This document shows positions 1-8,506 of a DNA stretch of 64,000 nucleotides, one piece after another (position 1 is the first letter of the stretch; each line of letters begins with the position of its first letter). The translations under genes were made by a program, and so were the position numbers. The DNA is taken from positions 62,001-126,000 of the forward strand of contig JAISBB010000005.1 of NCBI GenBank assembly GCA_031266415.1, given 5' to 3'. The notes under the pieces were generated by a model that saw only the letters and a list, made by a program, of their open reading frames with translations, was not told the origin of the DNA and searched no databases. Source of the DNA: Oscillospiraceae bacterium. GTDB taxonomy: Bacteria; Bacillota; Clostridia; Oscillospirales; Ruminococcaceae.

Positions 1-302
1 TTTGCCTCTTGCTCTGGGAAAAGACCCATGTGCTTAAAATTTGTAGGCTTTGTTAAAAAACTAATGCCTTCATATTTTACAATTTGCTTAAATTCTTTCG
101 AACTAAAAAAATGCCAAGTACCACCACCATCTTTAGACCTAACATATTTGGCATCTGCTTTTTTCCAAAAAACTGAATTTTTTGCAGTTTGCCATATCAC
201 TTGTGGGTCTGGACGAACTAATATGGAATCACCCCACCTTTCCAGTCGCTCACCATCAGAAACATCTAACAATTCATAGCCATCTATTTTGCTTTTTTTC
301 AA
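1..302 (-). CDS. Class I SAM-dependent methyltransferase, N-terminal part (cut by window edge)
   Basis: This ORF is not in the track because it runs off the left edge. About 100 residues are visible in one open frame. The N-terminus reads KKSKIDGYELLDVSDGERLE, followed by WGDSILVRPDPQVIW, GGGTWHFF and GLFPEQEA. I recognise this as the N-terminal region of a Firmicute class I SAM-dependent methyltransferase family, often annotated as an rRNA methyltransferase. The SAM-binding fold would lie beyond the edge. The start is a TTG that overlaps the glmM stop codon (TTGA), with a TGAGG Shine-Dalgarno a few bases upstream, so it is probably translationally coupled to glmM and last in the long operon. 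The plus-strand ORF 28-279 is its shadow. The family call rests on remembered sequence pattern; the substrate is unknown. Confidence 0.75.
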   Translation of the reverse strand, partial: MKKSKIDGYELLDVSDGERLERWGDSILVRPDPQVIWQTAKNSVFWKKADAKYVRSKDGGGTWHFFSSKEFKQIVKYEGISFLTKPTNFKHMGLFPEQEA

Positions 303-1636
303 GCCTCATCAAGCTCCTCTGTAATCCTCACCAATCTCTCTAATATATCTTTAGCCATAACACCATCTTCTCCTTCCACCAAAATCCTAATAACAGGTTC
401 CGTTCCAGATTCTCTTACAATAATTCTACCAAATTCACCCAACTCATTTTCACATTTTTCTATTTCATTTTGAAAAAAATCGTCCGAAAGCACGTTTTTT
501 TTATTGTGAAGCATCACATTACCGTTAATTTGCTGGTATTTTTCAAATTCATTACCCAGTTCATTAAAATCAATACCTAATTCCAAAATCGCTTTTAAAA
601 ACAAACATGCTGTTAATTGCCCATCCCCTGTTTTCGAATAATCCAGATAAATTAAGTGCCCTGAGTTTTCTGCACCAAGATTACAATTATTTTGCAACAT
701 CGCTTCTAAAACACATTTGTCGCCCACATCGGTCTTTATAACATTTATTCCTTTCGCTTCCATAGCCTTAAACAACCCCATGTTGCTCATTTTTGTAACA
801 ACAACTTTCGAGCCTTGTAATTCGCCATTGCAGGCTGCATGCTTCGCAACAATCCAAAGGATATTATCTCCATCTAATACTTTCCCATTTCTATTCACAG
901 CAAAACACCTATCCGCGTCACCATCGAATGCAAATCCAATATCACAATTATTTTTTTTAACAAATTCTACCAGATTCCTTACATTTGTGGACCCACATTC
1001 ACAATTAATGTTACGGCCATTTGGTTCACCATAAATAACTTGCAAACTTCCGAAATCGCGAAAAATCTCGTTTGCAGTTTCACTTGCACTTCCATTTGCA
1101 CAATCAACAGCGACTTTTAACGGTTTTTTTTTGTATTCAATGCCATCAACAAGCTCCTTCATTTTTGCTAAATAACCTGCCTTTACTGCCCTATTACAAA
1201 AAACCGTCCCTGGCTTGCGTACACACATATTCAAGCTGTTTGCCATTATTTCTTCAATTTTTTGTTCTTGCTTTTTGCACAATTTCATTCCAGTTGCATC
1301 AAACACTTTAATCCCGTTATATTCATATTGATTGTGAGAAGCAGAAATCATAACACCGCCAACTAACCCTTCGTTTAAAACAGCAAACGAAACCAGTGGT
1401 GTCGGAACAATACCAAGCAAGTTAACATCCATGCCAACAGAACACAAACCTGCAGCAACCGCAATTTCAATCATCCCAGAAGAGGCACGAGGGTCTTTGC
1501 CAATTGTAACCGTTCCAACCCCTTTCGTATTTATAAAAAAACTTCCCGCAGCCTTGCCAATTTCAAACGCTAAATCCGCTGTTAAATCTTTTCCTGCAAT
1601 TCCACGAACTCCATCTGTCCCAAAATATTTTTTCAA
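299..1636 (-). CDS. glmM: Phosphoglucosamine mutase GlmM
   Basis: GlmM converts glucosamine-6-phosphate to glucosamine-1-phosphate, the step feeding UDP-GlcNAc for peptidoglycan. The 445-residue length is normal for the family. The N-terminus KKYFGTDGVRG, the active-site phosphoserine loop (ISASHNQYEYNG, about residues 99-110), the metal-binding loop DGDADRC (about 240) and the C-terminal phosphate-binding RESGTEP are all present, so all four domains look intact. The start is TTG with AGGGTGA upstream; 23 bases separate it from the ruvB stop. It lies near the end of the asp23-to-glmM operon, in keeping with the cell-wall theme of that operon. Confidence 0.97.
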   Translation of the reverse strand: MKKYFGTDGVRGIAGKDLTADLAFEIGKAAGSFFINTKGVGTVTIGKDPRASSGMIEIAVAAGLCSVGMDVNLLGIVPTPLVSFAVLNEGLVGGVMISASHNQYEYNGIKVFDATGMKLCKKQEQKIEEIMANSLNMCVRKPGTVFCNRAVKAGYLAKMKELVDGIEYKKKPLKVAVDCANGSASETANEIFRDFGSLQVIYGEPNGRNINCECGSTNVRNLVEFVKKNNCDIGFAFDGDADRCFAVNRNGKVLDGDNILWIVAKHAACNGELQGSKVVVTKMSNMGLFKAMEAKGINVIKTDVGDKCVLEAMLQNNCNLGAENSGHLIYLDYSKTGDGQLTACLFLKAILELGIDFNELGNEFEKYQQINGNVMLHNKKNVLSDDFFQNEIEKCENELGEFGRIIVRESGTEPVIRILVEGEDGVMAKDILERLVRITEELDEA

Positions 1637-1659
1637 TAAGTCACCCTACCTTCACATTA

Positions 1660-2688
1660 TCACAAACGCGAAAATCCCAAGTGTTTATAACACAAACCTG
1701 TTACACATCTTCCCCTAGGGGTACGTACCAAAAAACCTACCTGAATCAAAAATGGTTCACAAATATCTTCAATTGTAACGACTTCTTCTCCAACTGCAGC
1801 CGCCAAAGTCTCTACCCCAACAGGACCACCACCATAATTTTTAATTATTATGGTTAGCATTCTACGGTCAATATTGTCTAAGCCAAGTTCATCTATTTCT
1901 AATTTCTCTAAAGCAGATTTTGCCGCCATTTTAGTAATTATTCGCTCACCAGCAACTTCTGTGAAATCTCGAATTCTTTTCAACAGCCGGTTTGCAATTC
2001 TTGGAGTGCCGCGACTCCTTTCGGCAATCTCTTGCGCAGCATCTTCTTCGCAATTAATTCCCAAAATACAGCTATTTCGCTTAACGATTTTTGCCAAACT
2101 TTCAGGTTCATAAAGGTCCAATCTTAAAATCACACCAAATCTATCCCTGAGTGGTGGTGAAAGTTGCCCCGCCCTTGTTGTTGCGCCCACAAGCGTAAAT
2201 TTAGGCAAATCAAGGCGAATTGAGCGGGCAGATGGTCCTTTCCCTATAATTATATCAAGGCCAAAATCTTCCATTGCAGGGTACAACACTTCTTCAATGT
2301 TACGCATCATGCGATGAATCTCATCAATAAACAACAAATCATTTTCAGCAAGGTTTGTCAACAAAGCAGCTAAATCACCTGGGCGCTCAATTGCAGGGCC
2401 AGAGGTTACTCTAAGGTTCACACCAAGTTCATTAGCAATCACTGTCGCGAGCGTTGTCTTTCCAACTCCAGGAGGCCCATAAAACAAGCAGTGGTCTAAA
2501 GCTTCGTTCCTTTTTTTTGCCGCATCAATAAAAACCCCCAGATTTTCTTTAACTTTCTCTTGCCCTATATATTCTTCAAGTCTTTTTGGCCTAAGCGAGA
2601 GCTCCACTTCACCATCTTCAAGAGAAAATTCTGGTTTCATTATTCTATCGTCAAATTTCAAACTTTCTTCCTCTTTTGCCATGGACAC
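1660..2688 (-). CDS. ruvB: Holliday junction branch migration helicase RuvB
   Basis: RuvB is the AAA+ motor of the RuvAB complex that drives branch migration at Holliday junctions. The 342-residue protein has Walker [12 protein letters not shown] (about residues 70-80), Walker [11 protein letters not shown], sensor motif GATTRAG, arginine finger region RDRFG, and the C-terminal winged helix ending [14 protein letters not shown]. The start is GTG with AAGGAGAG 5 bases upstream; an in-frame ATG two codons later is the alternative. ruvA and ruvC lie in a different operon about 16 kb away, so the usual ruvA-ruvB adjacency is broken here. Confidence 0.97.
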   Translation of the reverse strand: MSMAKEEESLKFDDRIMKPEFSLEDGEVELSLRPKRLEEYIGQEKVKENLGVFIDAAKKRNEALDHCLFYGPPGVGKTTLATVIANELGVNLRVTSGPAIERPGDLAALLTNLAENDLLFIDEIHRMMRNIEEVLYPAMEDFGLDIIIGKGPSARSIRLDLPKFTLVGATTRAGQLSPPLRDRFGVILRLDLYEPESLAKIVKRNSCILGINCEEDAAQEIAERSRGTPRIANRLLKRIRDFTEVAGERIITKMAAKSALEKLEIDELGLDNIDRRMLTIIIKNYGGGPVGVETLAAAVGEEVVTIEDICEPFLIQVGFLVRTPRGRCVTGLCYKHLGFSRL

Positions 2689-2700
2689 AAAAACTCTCCT

Positions 2701-3912
2701 TTATTCAATCAATTTCCTGATGATTGTTCCTTCTGGCAGCTTAAAATCAGACTCAAATTTAAATTTCATCATTGCATGCGGAACAGAAGATATCTGCTGC
2801 CCAAACTCATCAAACAACTTTTCAATCGTTAATGTAAGTGGTCTTTTTCCAGGTGAAATCAATTCAACTGTCGTTGGTACTTCAAATTTATTCCTCTGAG
2901 AACAGTTTACCATAAAACCATCACATGATTCAACTGTCGCCACCACATCATAGTTTCTTAAATAACCACCATTTTCAATAAATTGGCAGGGCATTCCAAA
3001 ATAAAAACCTGTTGAATATTCTCGGTGGCTAACCTTATTCACTTCTTCTCGTAAGAAATCTGGCAATTTAAATGTTTTTGGAGATTTTCCAAAAAGTTCA
3101 AGTGCCTGCTTATACGCATTTGTTACTACGGCAACGTAATAAAAAGATTTAGAACGTCCTTCAATCTTAAAACTACTAATCCCAGCATCCTCCAATTCTG
3201 GCAAATGTTCAATCATACACAAATCCTTTGCGTTAAGGATATAACTACCATCATCATTTTCATAAACAGGGAAATATTCTCCTTGCTGATTTTTTTTAAA
3301 CAAGTGATAATTCCATCTGCACGGTTGCGCGCATTCGCCTTCGTTAGCGCTCCTGCCTGTTAAAAAACTAGAAAGTAAACAACGGCCAGAAAATGCCATA
3401 CACATAGCTCCATGAACAAAAACTTCCAACTCCAAATCATGCGGCGTGTTTCTGCGAATTTCTCGGATATCTTTTAAGCTTAACTCACGCGCCAAAATAA
3501 TCCGCTTTGCACCCAATTTAAAAAATTCGTTCGCTGCCGCAAAATTTGTAACACCAGCCTGCGTAGAGATATGAATATCCATACAATTGGCACTTTGCTT
3601 GGCTACTGCAAAAGCTCCCATATCAGCAACAATCACAGCATCCACTTTCGCCTCCTTAGCCAATTCCATAAATTCTGGCAATTTTTTCACTTGATTGTTT
3701 TTAAGAGTGGTGTTGCAGGTTAAATAAACCTTTACATTTCGCTGATGTGCAAAATTCACAGCCATTTTCAATTCATCTGGTGTGAAATTACAAGTAGACG
3801 TTCGCATAGTTAACTCTTTTAAACCCAAATAAACGGCATCTGCACCAAATAAAATTGCAAATTTCAGTTTTTCTATATCACCAGCCGGTGCCAAAATTTC
3901 CGGACACCTCAC
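2701..3912 (-). CDS. Peptidase U32 family protein (TrhP/RlhA-like)
   Basis: This 403-residue U32-family protein opens with PEILAPAGDIEKLKFAILFGADAVY, the standard N-terminus of the family. It carries the family signature GRCLLSSFLTGRSANEGECAQPC, whose cysteines (with C..SGRC) are thought to bind a metal or Fe-S cofactor. U32 proteins known as TrhP (tRNA U34 hydroxylation) and RlhA (23S rRNA C2501 hydroxylation) are RNA-modifying enzymes; others are described as collagenase-like. With tRNA-charging genes upstream (asnS, gatCAB), a tRNA-modification role is the likelier reading, but this is inference. The start GTG overlaps the asnS stop by 4 bases. Confidence 0.85.
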   Translation of the reverse strand: MRCPEILAPAGDIEKLKFAILFGADAVYLGLKELTMRTSTCNFTPDELKMAVNFAHQRNVKVYLTCNTTLKNNQVKKLPEFMELAKEAKVDAVIVADMGAFAVAKQSANCMDIHISTQAGVTNFAAANEFFKLGAKRIILARELSLKDIREIRRNTPHDLELEVFVHGAMCMAFSGRCLLSSFLTGRSANEGECAQPCRWNYHLFKKNQQGEYFPVYENDDGSYILNAKDLCMIEHLPELEDAGISSFKIEGRSKSFYYVAVVTNAYKQALELFGKSPKTFKLPDFLREEVNKVSHREYSTGFYFGMPCQFIENGGYLRNYDVVATVESCDGFMVNCSQRNKFEVPTTVELISPGKRPLTLTIEKLFDEFGQQISSVPHAMMKFKFESDFKLPEGTIIRKLIE

Positions 3913-5300
3913 AAAACAGAGCCAACTGTTCTTGGAAACAACAAAACATCTCTAATATTAGAAATCCCCGTTAAATACATGATAAGGCGTTCAAAACCCA
4001 AACCAAATCCCGCGTGCTTCGTGCCACCAAATCGCCGTAAATCCAAATACCAACTATAATCACTCTCTTTTACGCCGCTGGCTACCATTCGTTGCTGTAA
4101 AACCTCCAAACGCTCTTCACGCTGACTGCCACCAATAATCTCGCCAATACCCGGAACCAATAAATCCATTGCTGCAACAGTTTCCTCATCATCATTCAAG
4201 CGCATGTAAAAAGACTTTATTTCTTTCGGGTAATTTGTTACAAATACTGGATTTTTAAATAAGTGCTCTGTTAAATATCTTTCGTGCTCTGTTTGCAAAT
4301 CACAACCCCATTCAACAGGGAATTCAAATACTTGGCTGCTTTTTCTAAGCATATCAATTGCCTCTGTATAGGTAACAACAGTCACTTCTGAACTTACAAG
4401 CAACTTCAAACGCTTTAACAATCCTTTTTCTAAAAATTCATCAAAAAATAAAATCTCTTGCTCGCAGTTTTCCAAAACATATTTCACCACATATCTCAAC
4501 ATGCTTTCAGCTAACTTCATGTTGTCTGCAAGATCGGCAAATGCAATCTCTGGCTCAATCATCCAAAATTCCGCAGCGTGCCGTGTGGTATTTGAGTTCT
4601 CTGCCCTAAATGTAGGCCCAAATGTATAAATTTTTCCAAAGGCCATTGCCATGCATTCACCTTCAAGCTGCCCCGAAACAGTAAGGCGCGCCACCCCTGA
4701 AAAGAAATCTTTCGTAATGTCAGGTTTACCTTCTGCATCAAACGGCAATGCACCTAAATCAAGAGAAGTAACCTGAAACATTTCACCAGCACCTTCACAA
4801 TCACTGCCAGTTATAATCGGTGTATGTGTGTATATAAAACCATTTTCAGCGAAAAATTTATGAATGGCAAATGAAGCAACAGAACGAACCCTAAACACAG
4901 CCCCTAATGTATTGCTTCTTGCCCTTAAATAAGGGATTGTCCGCAAAAATTCAAGGGTATGCTGTTTTTTTTGTAGAGGATATTCTGGTGACGAGTGTCC
5001 TTCAATTTCAACACTCTTAGCCTTTAATTCAAAAGGTTGTGCAGCATCCGGTGTTTCCACAAGTTCCCCTGTTACCGAAATTGCAGCACCCACATTTTCT
5101 TTTAGTGCTTCTGCAAAATTCACAGTTACTCCATCTTCTAAAACCACTTGTAAATTTTTTAACTGCGAACCATCATTAAGCTCAATGAATCCAATTTTTT
5201 TACTACAGCGACTGGTTTTAATCCAACCACAAACACCAATTTCTTTTTTAACATATTGCAACGGATCTTTGAATACATCCTTTACTATCACTCTGTTCAC
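3909..5300 (-). CDS. asnS: Asparaginyl-tRNA synthetase
   Basis: AsnRS is a class IIb aminoacyl-tRNA synthetase that charges tRNA-Asn directly. The 463-residue protein has an N-terminal OB-fold anticodon-binding domain (GVCGWIKTSRCSKKIGFIELNDG), motif 2 around FRAENSNTTRHAAEFWMIEPE, the AsnRS-type ITGSDCEGAGEMFQVT segment, and motif 3 (GFGLGFERLIMYLTG) at the C-terminus. The start GTG overlaps the gatB stop by 4 bases. Because AsnRS is present, the adjacent GatCAB is probably needed mainly for Gln-tRNA, though a dual role cannot be excluded. Confidence 0.96.
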   Translation of the reverse strand: MNRVIVKDVFKDPLQYVKKEIGVCGWIKTSRCSKKIGFIELNDGSQLKNLQVVLEDGVTVNFAEALKENVGAAISVTGELVETPDAAQPFELKAKSVEIEGHSSPEYPLQKKQHTLEFLRTIPYLRARSNTLGAVFRVRSVASFAIHKFFAENGFIYTHTPIITGSDCEGAGEMFQVTSLDLGALPFDAEGKPDITKDFFSGVARLTVSGQLEGECMAMAFGKIYTFGPTFRAENSNTTRHAAEFWMIEPEIAFADLADNMKLAESMLRYVVKYVLENCEQEILFFDEFLEKGLLKRLKLLVSSEVTVVTYTEAIDMLRKSSQVFEFPVEWGCDLQTEHERYLTEHLFKNPVFVTNYPKEIKSFYMRLNDDEETVAAMDLLVPGIGEIIGGSQREERLEVLQQRMVASGVKESDYSWYLDLRRFGGTKHAGFGLGFERLIMYLTGISNIRDVLLFPRTVGSVL

Positions 5301-6748
5301 ACTTCAACACTCCCTTGAATCTGTTTAAGTAAAATCTCTTTAATCAAAGTCGGGTTGCCACTCCCCTTCAAACGCTTCATACATTCGCCAACCGCAAACC
5401 CTAAAATATTCGTTTTCCCTTTTTTAAAAAGCTCCGGCACATGCGTATTTTCTAAAAGCACCTCACGAACAACATCTTCCAATACACTTTGATCACTTTG
5501 CTGCAAAAGCCCTTGCTGCTTTGCAATAGTTTCCGGATGAACATCTTGTTTCATTAATACCTCAATTATTGTTTTCCCCGCCGTATTAGAGATGCTATTG
5601 TTTTCAATCATCTCTAACATTTTTTCAAGATTTTTTGCCGTTAATTTTGAATCCGCAAATGAAATATTTTGTTTATTCAAAATTCTAGTCAGATCACCTA
5701 AAATCCAGTTCGCAACTTTTTTAGGTTCACCACTAAAGTCAGCCGCCACCGCTTCAAACATTGCATTTTTTTCATCATCTTCCATCAACAAATAAGCATC
5801 TGCATACGGCAGTTTATAATCCGCCATAAGCCTACGGATTTTTTGGTTGGGGAGCTCGCAAATGGAAGTTTTTATTTCCTCAATTTCTTCGTTTAAAATC
5901 TCTACTTGTGGCAAATCTGGCTCCGCAAAAAATCCATAATCAACCGATTTATCTTTCTTTCGCATAACCATATTTTCGTTTAGTGTCTCATCCCACCGAA
6001 ATGTAACCTGCTCAACTTCACCTCCCGAACTAATAACTTCCTTCTGTCTTTTAATTTCGCATTCCGCCGCCCGAGTGGCACCATTTATGCTCCCCACATT
6101 TTTAATTTCGCATCTTGTACCAAATTTGCTGCTACCCTTTTGCTTCAACGAAATATTTACATCTGCCCGCAAAGATCCTTCCTGCATTTTGCAATCGCTA
6201 ATTCCAAGGCAAAGTGCGGTGTTCCTAATTGTTTCAAGAAAAGCTTTAACTTCTGACGGGCTACACAAATCAGGTTCCGAAACTATCTCTATAAGGGGGA
6301 CTCCTGAGCGATTAAAATCCACAAATATTTCATCACTCTCCGGCATATGAATTATTTTCCCCGCATCCTCCTCAACATGAATTTGGACCAACCGAATCCT
6401 TTTTTCTTTCGTTCCGCCATCTAATAAAATTTCAACAAAACCACCAACACACAACGGTTGCTCTTTTTGTGAGATCTGGTATGATTTTGCAAGATCTGGG
6501 TAGAAATAATTTTTCCTGTCCAATTTCGTAGATGTATTAATTTTACAATTAAAGGCAAGCCCGGCTTTAATTGCATATTCAATTGCCCGCTTATTTATGT
6601 TTGGCAAAACTCCCGGCATCCCCAAACAGATTTCACAACAATGTGAATTGGCCACGCCACCAAATTCATTTTTACAGCCGCAGTACATTTTTGTTTTTGT
6701 TTTCAATTCAACATGCACTTCAAGCCCAATCACAACATCGAATTCCAT
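5297..6748 (-). CDS. gatB: Asp/Glu-tRNA amidotransferase subunit B
   Basis: GatB binds the misacylated tRNA and phosphorylates its Glu or Asp side chain within the GatCAB amidotransferase. The 483-residue protein begins EFDVVIGLEVHVELKTKTKMYC, contains the Zn-ligand cysteines (C-G-C...C-C-E-I-C), the kinase cradle (RKNYFYPDLAKSYQISQ; FNRSGVPLIEIVSEPD) and the C-terminal YqeY-like helical tail domain. It is full length. It ends overlapping asnS, and 46 bases separate it from gatA. The order gatC-gatA-gatB is the standard Firmicute arrangement. Confidence 0.97.
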   Translation of the reverse strand: MEFDVVIGLEVHVELKTKTKMYCGCKNEFGGVANSHCCEICLGMPGVLPNINKRAIEYAIKAGLAFNCKINTSTKLDRKNYFYPDLAKSYQISQKEQPLCVGGFVEILLDGGTKEKRIRLVQIHVEEDAGKIIHMPESDEIFVDFNRSGVPLIEIVSEPDLCSPSEVKAFLETIRNTALCLGISDCKMQEGSLRADVNISLKQKGSSKFGTRCEIKNVGSINGATRAAECEIKRQKEVISSGGEVEQVTFRWDETLNENMVMRKKDKSVDYGFFAEPDLPQVEILNEEIEEIKTSICELPNQKIRRLMADYKLPYADAYLLMEDDEKNAMFEAVAADFSGEPKKVANWILGDLTRILNKQNISFADSKLTAKNLEKMLEMIENNSISNTAGKTIIEVLMKQDVHPETIAKQQGLLQQSDQSVLEDVVREVLLENTHVPELFKKGKTNILGFAVGECMKRLKGSGNPTLIKEILLKQIQGSVEV

Positions 6749-6794
6749 ACTTACTCTCGCAACCTTCCATTAATTTTCATCCACAAAGCAGGTG

Positions 6795-8219
6795 CTATGT
6801 TTTACAATGTGCTTCATAAAATTCACCAACGTCAAATAAAAACTTCTCTGAATATTTGGGTCCAATTATTTGCGTGCCTATTGGCAAATTAGAGCTATCT
6901 AGTCCACACGGTAAGGCAAGCGCCGGAATAGAAGCAAGGCTCGCACCAAACGCACATAAATCGAGGGCATAAATTTTAATTGGGTCAACCAATTCACCCA
7001 CCTTAAATGCGTGCGAACAACTCATTGGGGAAATTAACAGGTCACATTCCTTAAAAGCATTGTCATAAGCTTCTGCAATTTTTTGCATCCAATAAAACGC
7101 TTTTTTTCTGTATGCACCGCCAAACTCAGCACTTGAAAGGAAGGTCCCCAATATAATCCTTCTTTTAGGCTCTGGCCCAAATCCTTCGCTACGTGTTTTG
7201 CAATATAATTCTTCAACATCTTTAAATTCCTGTGTACGGTGCCCATACCGTATTCCATCGTGCCGCGCCAAATTCGAAGCAGCTTCAATTGTTAATATAA
7301 TTTGATATAATGGCAAAAAATATTCAGAGTAAGGAACAGAGATCTCTTTAATTGTGGCACCATGTTCTTTAAAACTTTCAACCATTTTCATAACACTTGC
7401 TGAAATCTCTGGGTCAACATGCTCATTGAATTGTTCTTTATAAATCCCCAGTGTTAGTTTTTTTATATCAAAACTTTTCTCAAACTTTTTATTCGGAATG
7501 GTTGTCATATCCTTCGGATCTTCGCCGGCAATAGCATTAAACAACATTCTAACATCGCCAACCGTTTTGCCCATTGGTCCTACCTGGTCAAATGAAGAGG
7601 CCAGCGGAATTACGCCATATCTTGAAACCCGTCCATATGTCGGCCGTAACCCAACCACCCCACAAAACGCAGCGGGCAACCGAACAGAGCCACCCGTATC
7701 AGAACCAAGCGCAAGAATAGCTTCGTTCCCGGCAACAGCTGCCGCCGACCCACCGGATGACCCCCCCGGCACCCTGGTTAAATCACGCGGATTTTTTGTA
7801 AATCTCAGGGCAGAGCTTTCGCAGGTGGTTCCCATGGCAAATTCATCTAAATTAGCTTTCCCCACAACCACCATATTGGCAGCCAACACTTTATTAAAAA
7901 CCGTTGCATTATATTGCGGCACAAAATTTTCCAAAATTTTGGAACCGGCCGTGGTTAAAATTCCTTTTGTGCAAATAACATCTTTAACCGCAATAGGGAT
8001 TCCCGCCAATTCAGCCAACTCAACCCCTTTTGCCAACTTTTCGTCAACCTTTTGCGCTTGTTTTTTTGCAAGGTCTTCTGTAAGTGTTATGTATGCACCA
8101 ATATCACTTTCTTTTTCTTGAATTTGCTGTAAAACACTTTCTAGAATTTCGCTGGCACTGCATGTTCTTTTCCGAAGCATTTGTGAAAGCTCTTTCGCCG
8201 TTAATTCACTTAATTCCAC
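6795..8219 (-). CDS. gatA: Asp/Glu-tRNA amidotransferase subunit A (amidase)
   Basis: GatA hydrolyses glutamine and channels ammonia to GatB. The 474-residue amidase-signature protein shows the Ser-cisSer-Lys catalytic set: Lys in GIPIAVKDVICTKG (about residue 79), the GGSSGGSAAAVAG stretch holding cis-Ser and nucleophile Ser (about 150-160), and the downstream LGSDTGGSVRLPA. It is full length. The start is GTG (VELSELTAKEL). The only Shine-Dalgarno candidate is a run of nine G residues directly upstream, described as a separate feature. It completes a gatC-gatA-gatB unit inside the long minus-strand operon. Confidence 0.97.
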   Translation of the reverse strand: MELSELTAKELSQMLRKRTCSASEILESVLQQIQEKESDIGAYITLTEDLAKKQAQKVDEKLAKGVELAELAGIPIAVKDVICTKGILTTAGSKILENFVPQYNATVFNKVLAANMVVVGKANLDEFAMGTTCESSALRFTKNPRDLTRVPGGSSGGSAAAVAGNEAILALGSDTGGSVRLPAAFCGVVGLRPTYGRVSRYGVIPLASSFDQVGPMGKTVGDVRMLFNAIAGEDPKDMTTIPNKKFEKSFDIKKLTLGIYKEQFNEHVDPEISASVMKMVESFKEHGATIKEISVPYSEYFLPLYQIILTIEAASNLARHDGIRYGHRTQEFKDVEELYCKTRSEGFGPEPKRRIILGTFLSSAEFGGAYRKKAFYWMQKIAEAYDNAFKECDLLISPMSCSHAFKVGELVDPIKIYALDLCAFGASLASIPALALPCGLDSSNLPIGTQIIGPKYSEKFLFDVGEFYEAHCKT

Positions 8220-8225
8220 CCCGGG

Positions 8226-8234
8226 CCCCCCCCC
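8226..8234 (-). repeat. G9 mononucleotide tract acting as gatA Shine-Dalgarno
   Basis: Nine consecutive C on the plus strand are nine G on the coding strand (AAGGGGGGGGGCCCGGGGTG), ending 6 bases before the gatA GTG start. This G/C block stands out in an AT-rich sequence and fills most of the 26-base gatC-gatA spacer. It probably serves as the ribosome-binding site. Slippage in such a tract would change the spacing to the start codon. Confidence 0.7.
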
Positions 8235-8245
8235 TTATTATCATC

Positions 8246-8503
8246 TTATACCACGAAAAACCCCGATTTTTTCTTCGGCGCATTAGCCAAAACATCGAAA
8301 CTGTCCCACGATCCCTGCGGAACATCCTCACGTAGGTCACTAAGCCGCACTTTGTTTGCAACCATTGCCTCTGTTTCTAAAACCTCTGGAATAATTGAAA
8401 TCATCCGCAACATTTCTTTTATATGACCATCAAATTTTTTAACCTCTTCTTCTGTAAACTCAAACCTTGCCAATTCACCCACTCTTAAAACATCAAATGC
8501 CAT
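8246..8503 (-). CDS. gatC: Asp/Glu-tRNA amidotransferase subunit C
   Basis: GatC is the small chaperone-like subunit that wraps around the GatA-GatB interface. The 85-residue protein begins FDVLRVGELARFEFTEEEV, the usual GatC opening (V..lA.L.l...E), and ends with LREDVPQGS before the C-terminal tail. It is slightly shorter than the usual 95 residues. It starts with ATG 3 bases after the ligA stop and is followed by gatA, as in other Firmicutes. Confidence 0.93.
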   Translation of the reverse strand: MAFDVLRVGELARFEFTEEEVKKFDGHIKEMLRMISIIPEVLETEAMVANKVRLSDLREDVPQGSWDSFDVLANAPKKKSGFFVV

Positions 8504-8506
8504 TAG

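Noticed and set aside
28-279. 83-residue plus-strand ORF at the left edge
   Set aside because: It is the antisense shadow of the partial methyltransferase, whose protein sequence is recognisable.
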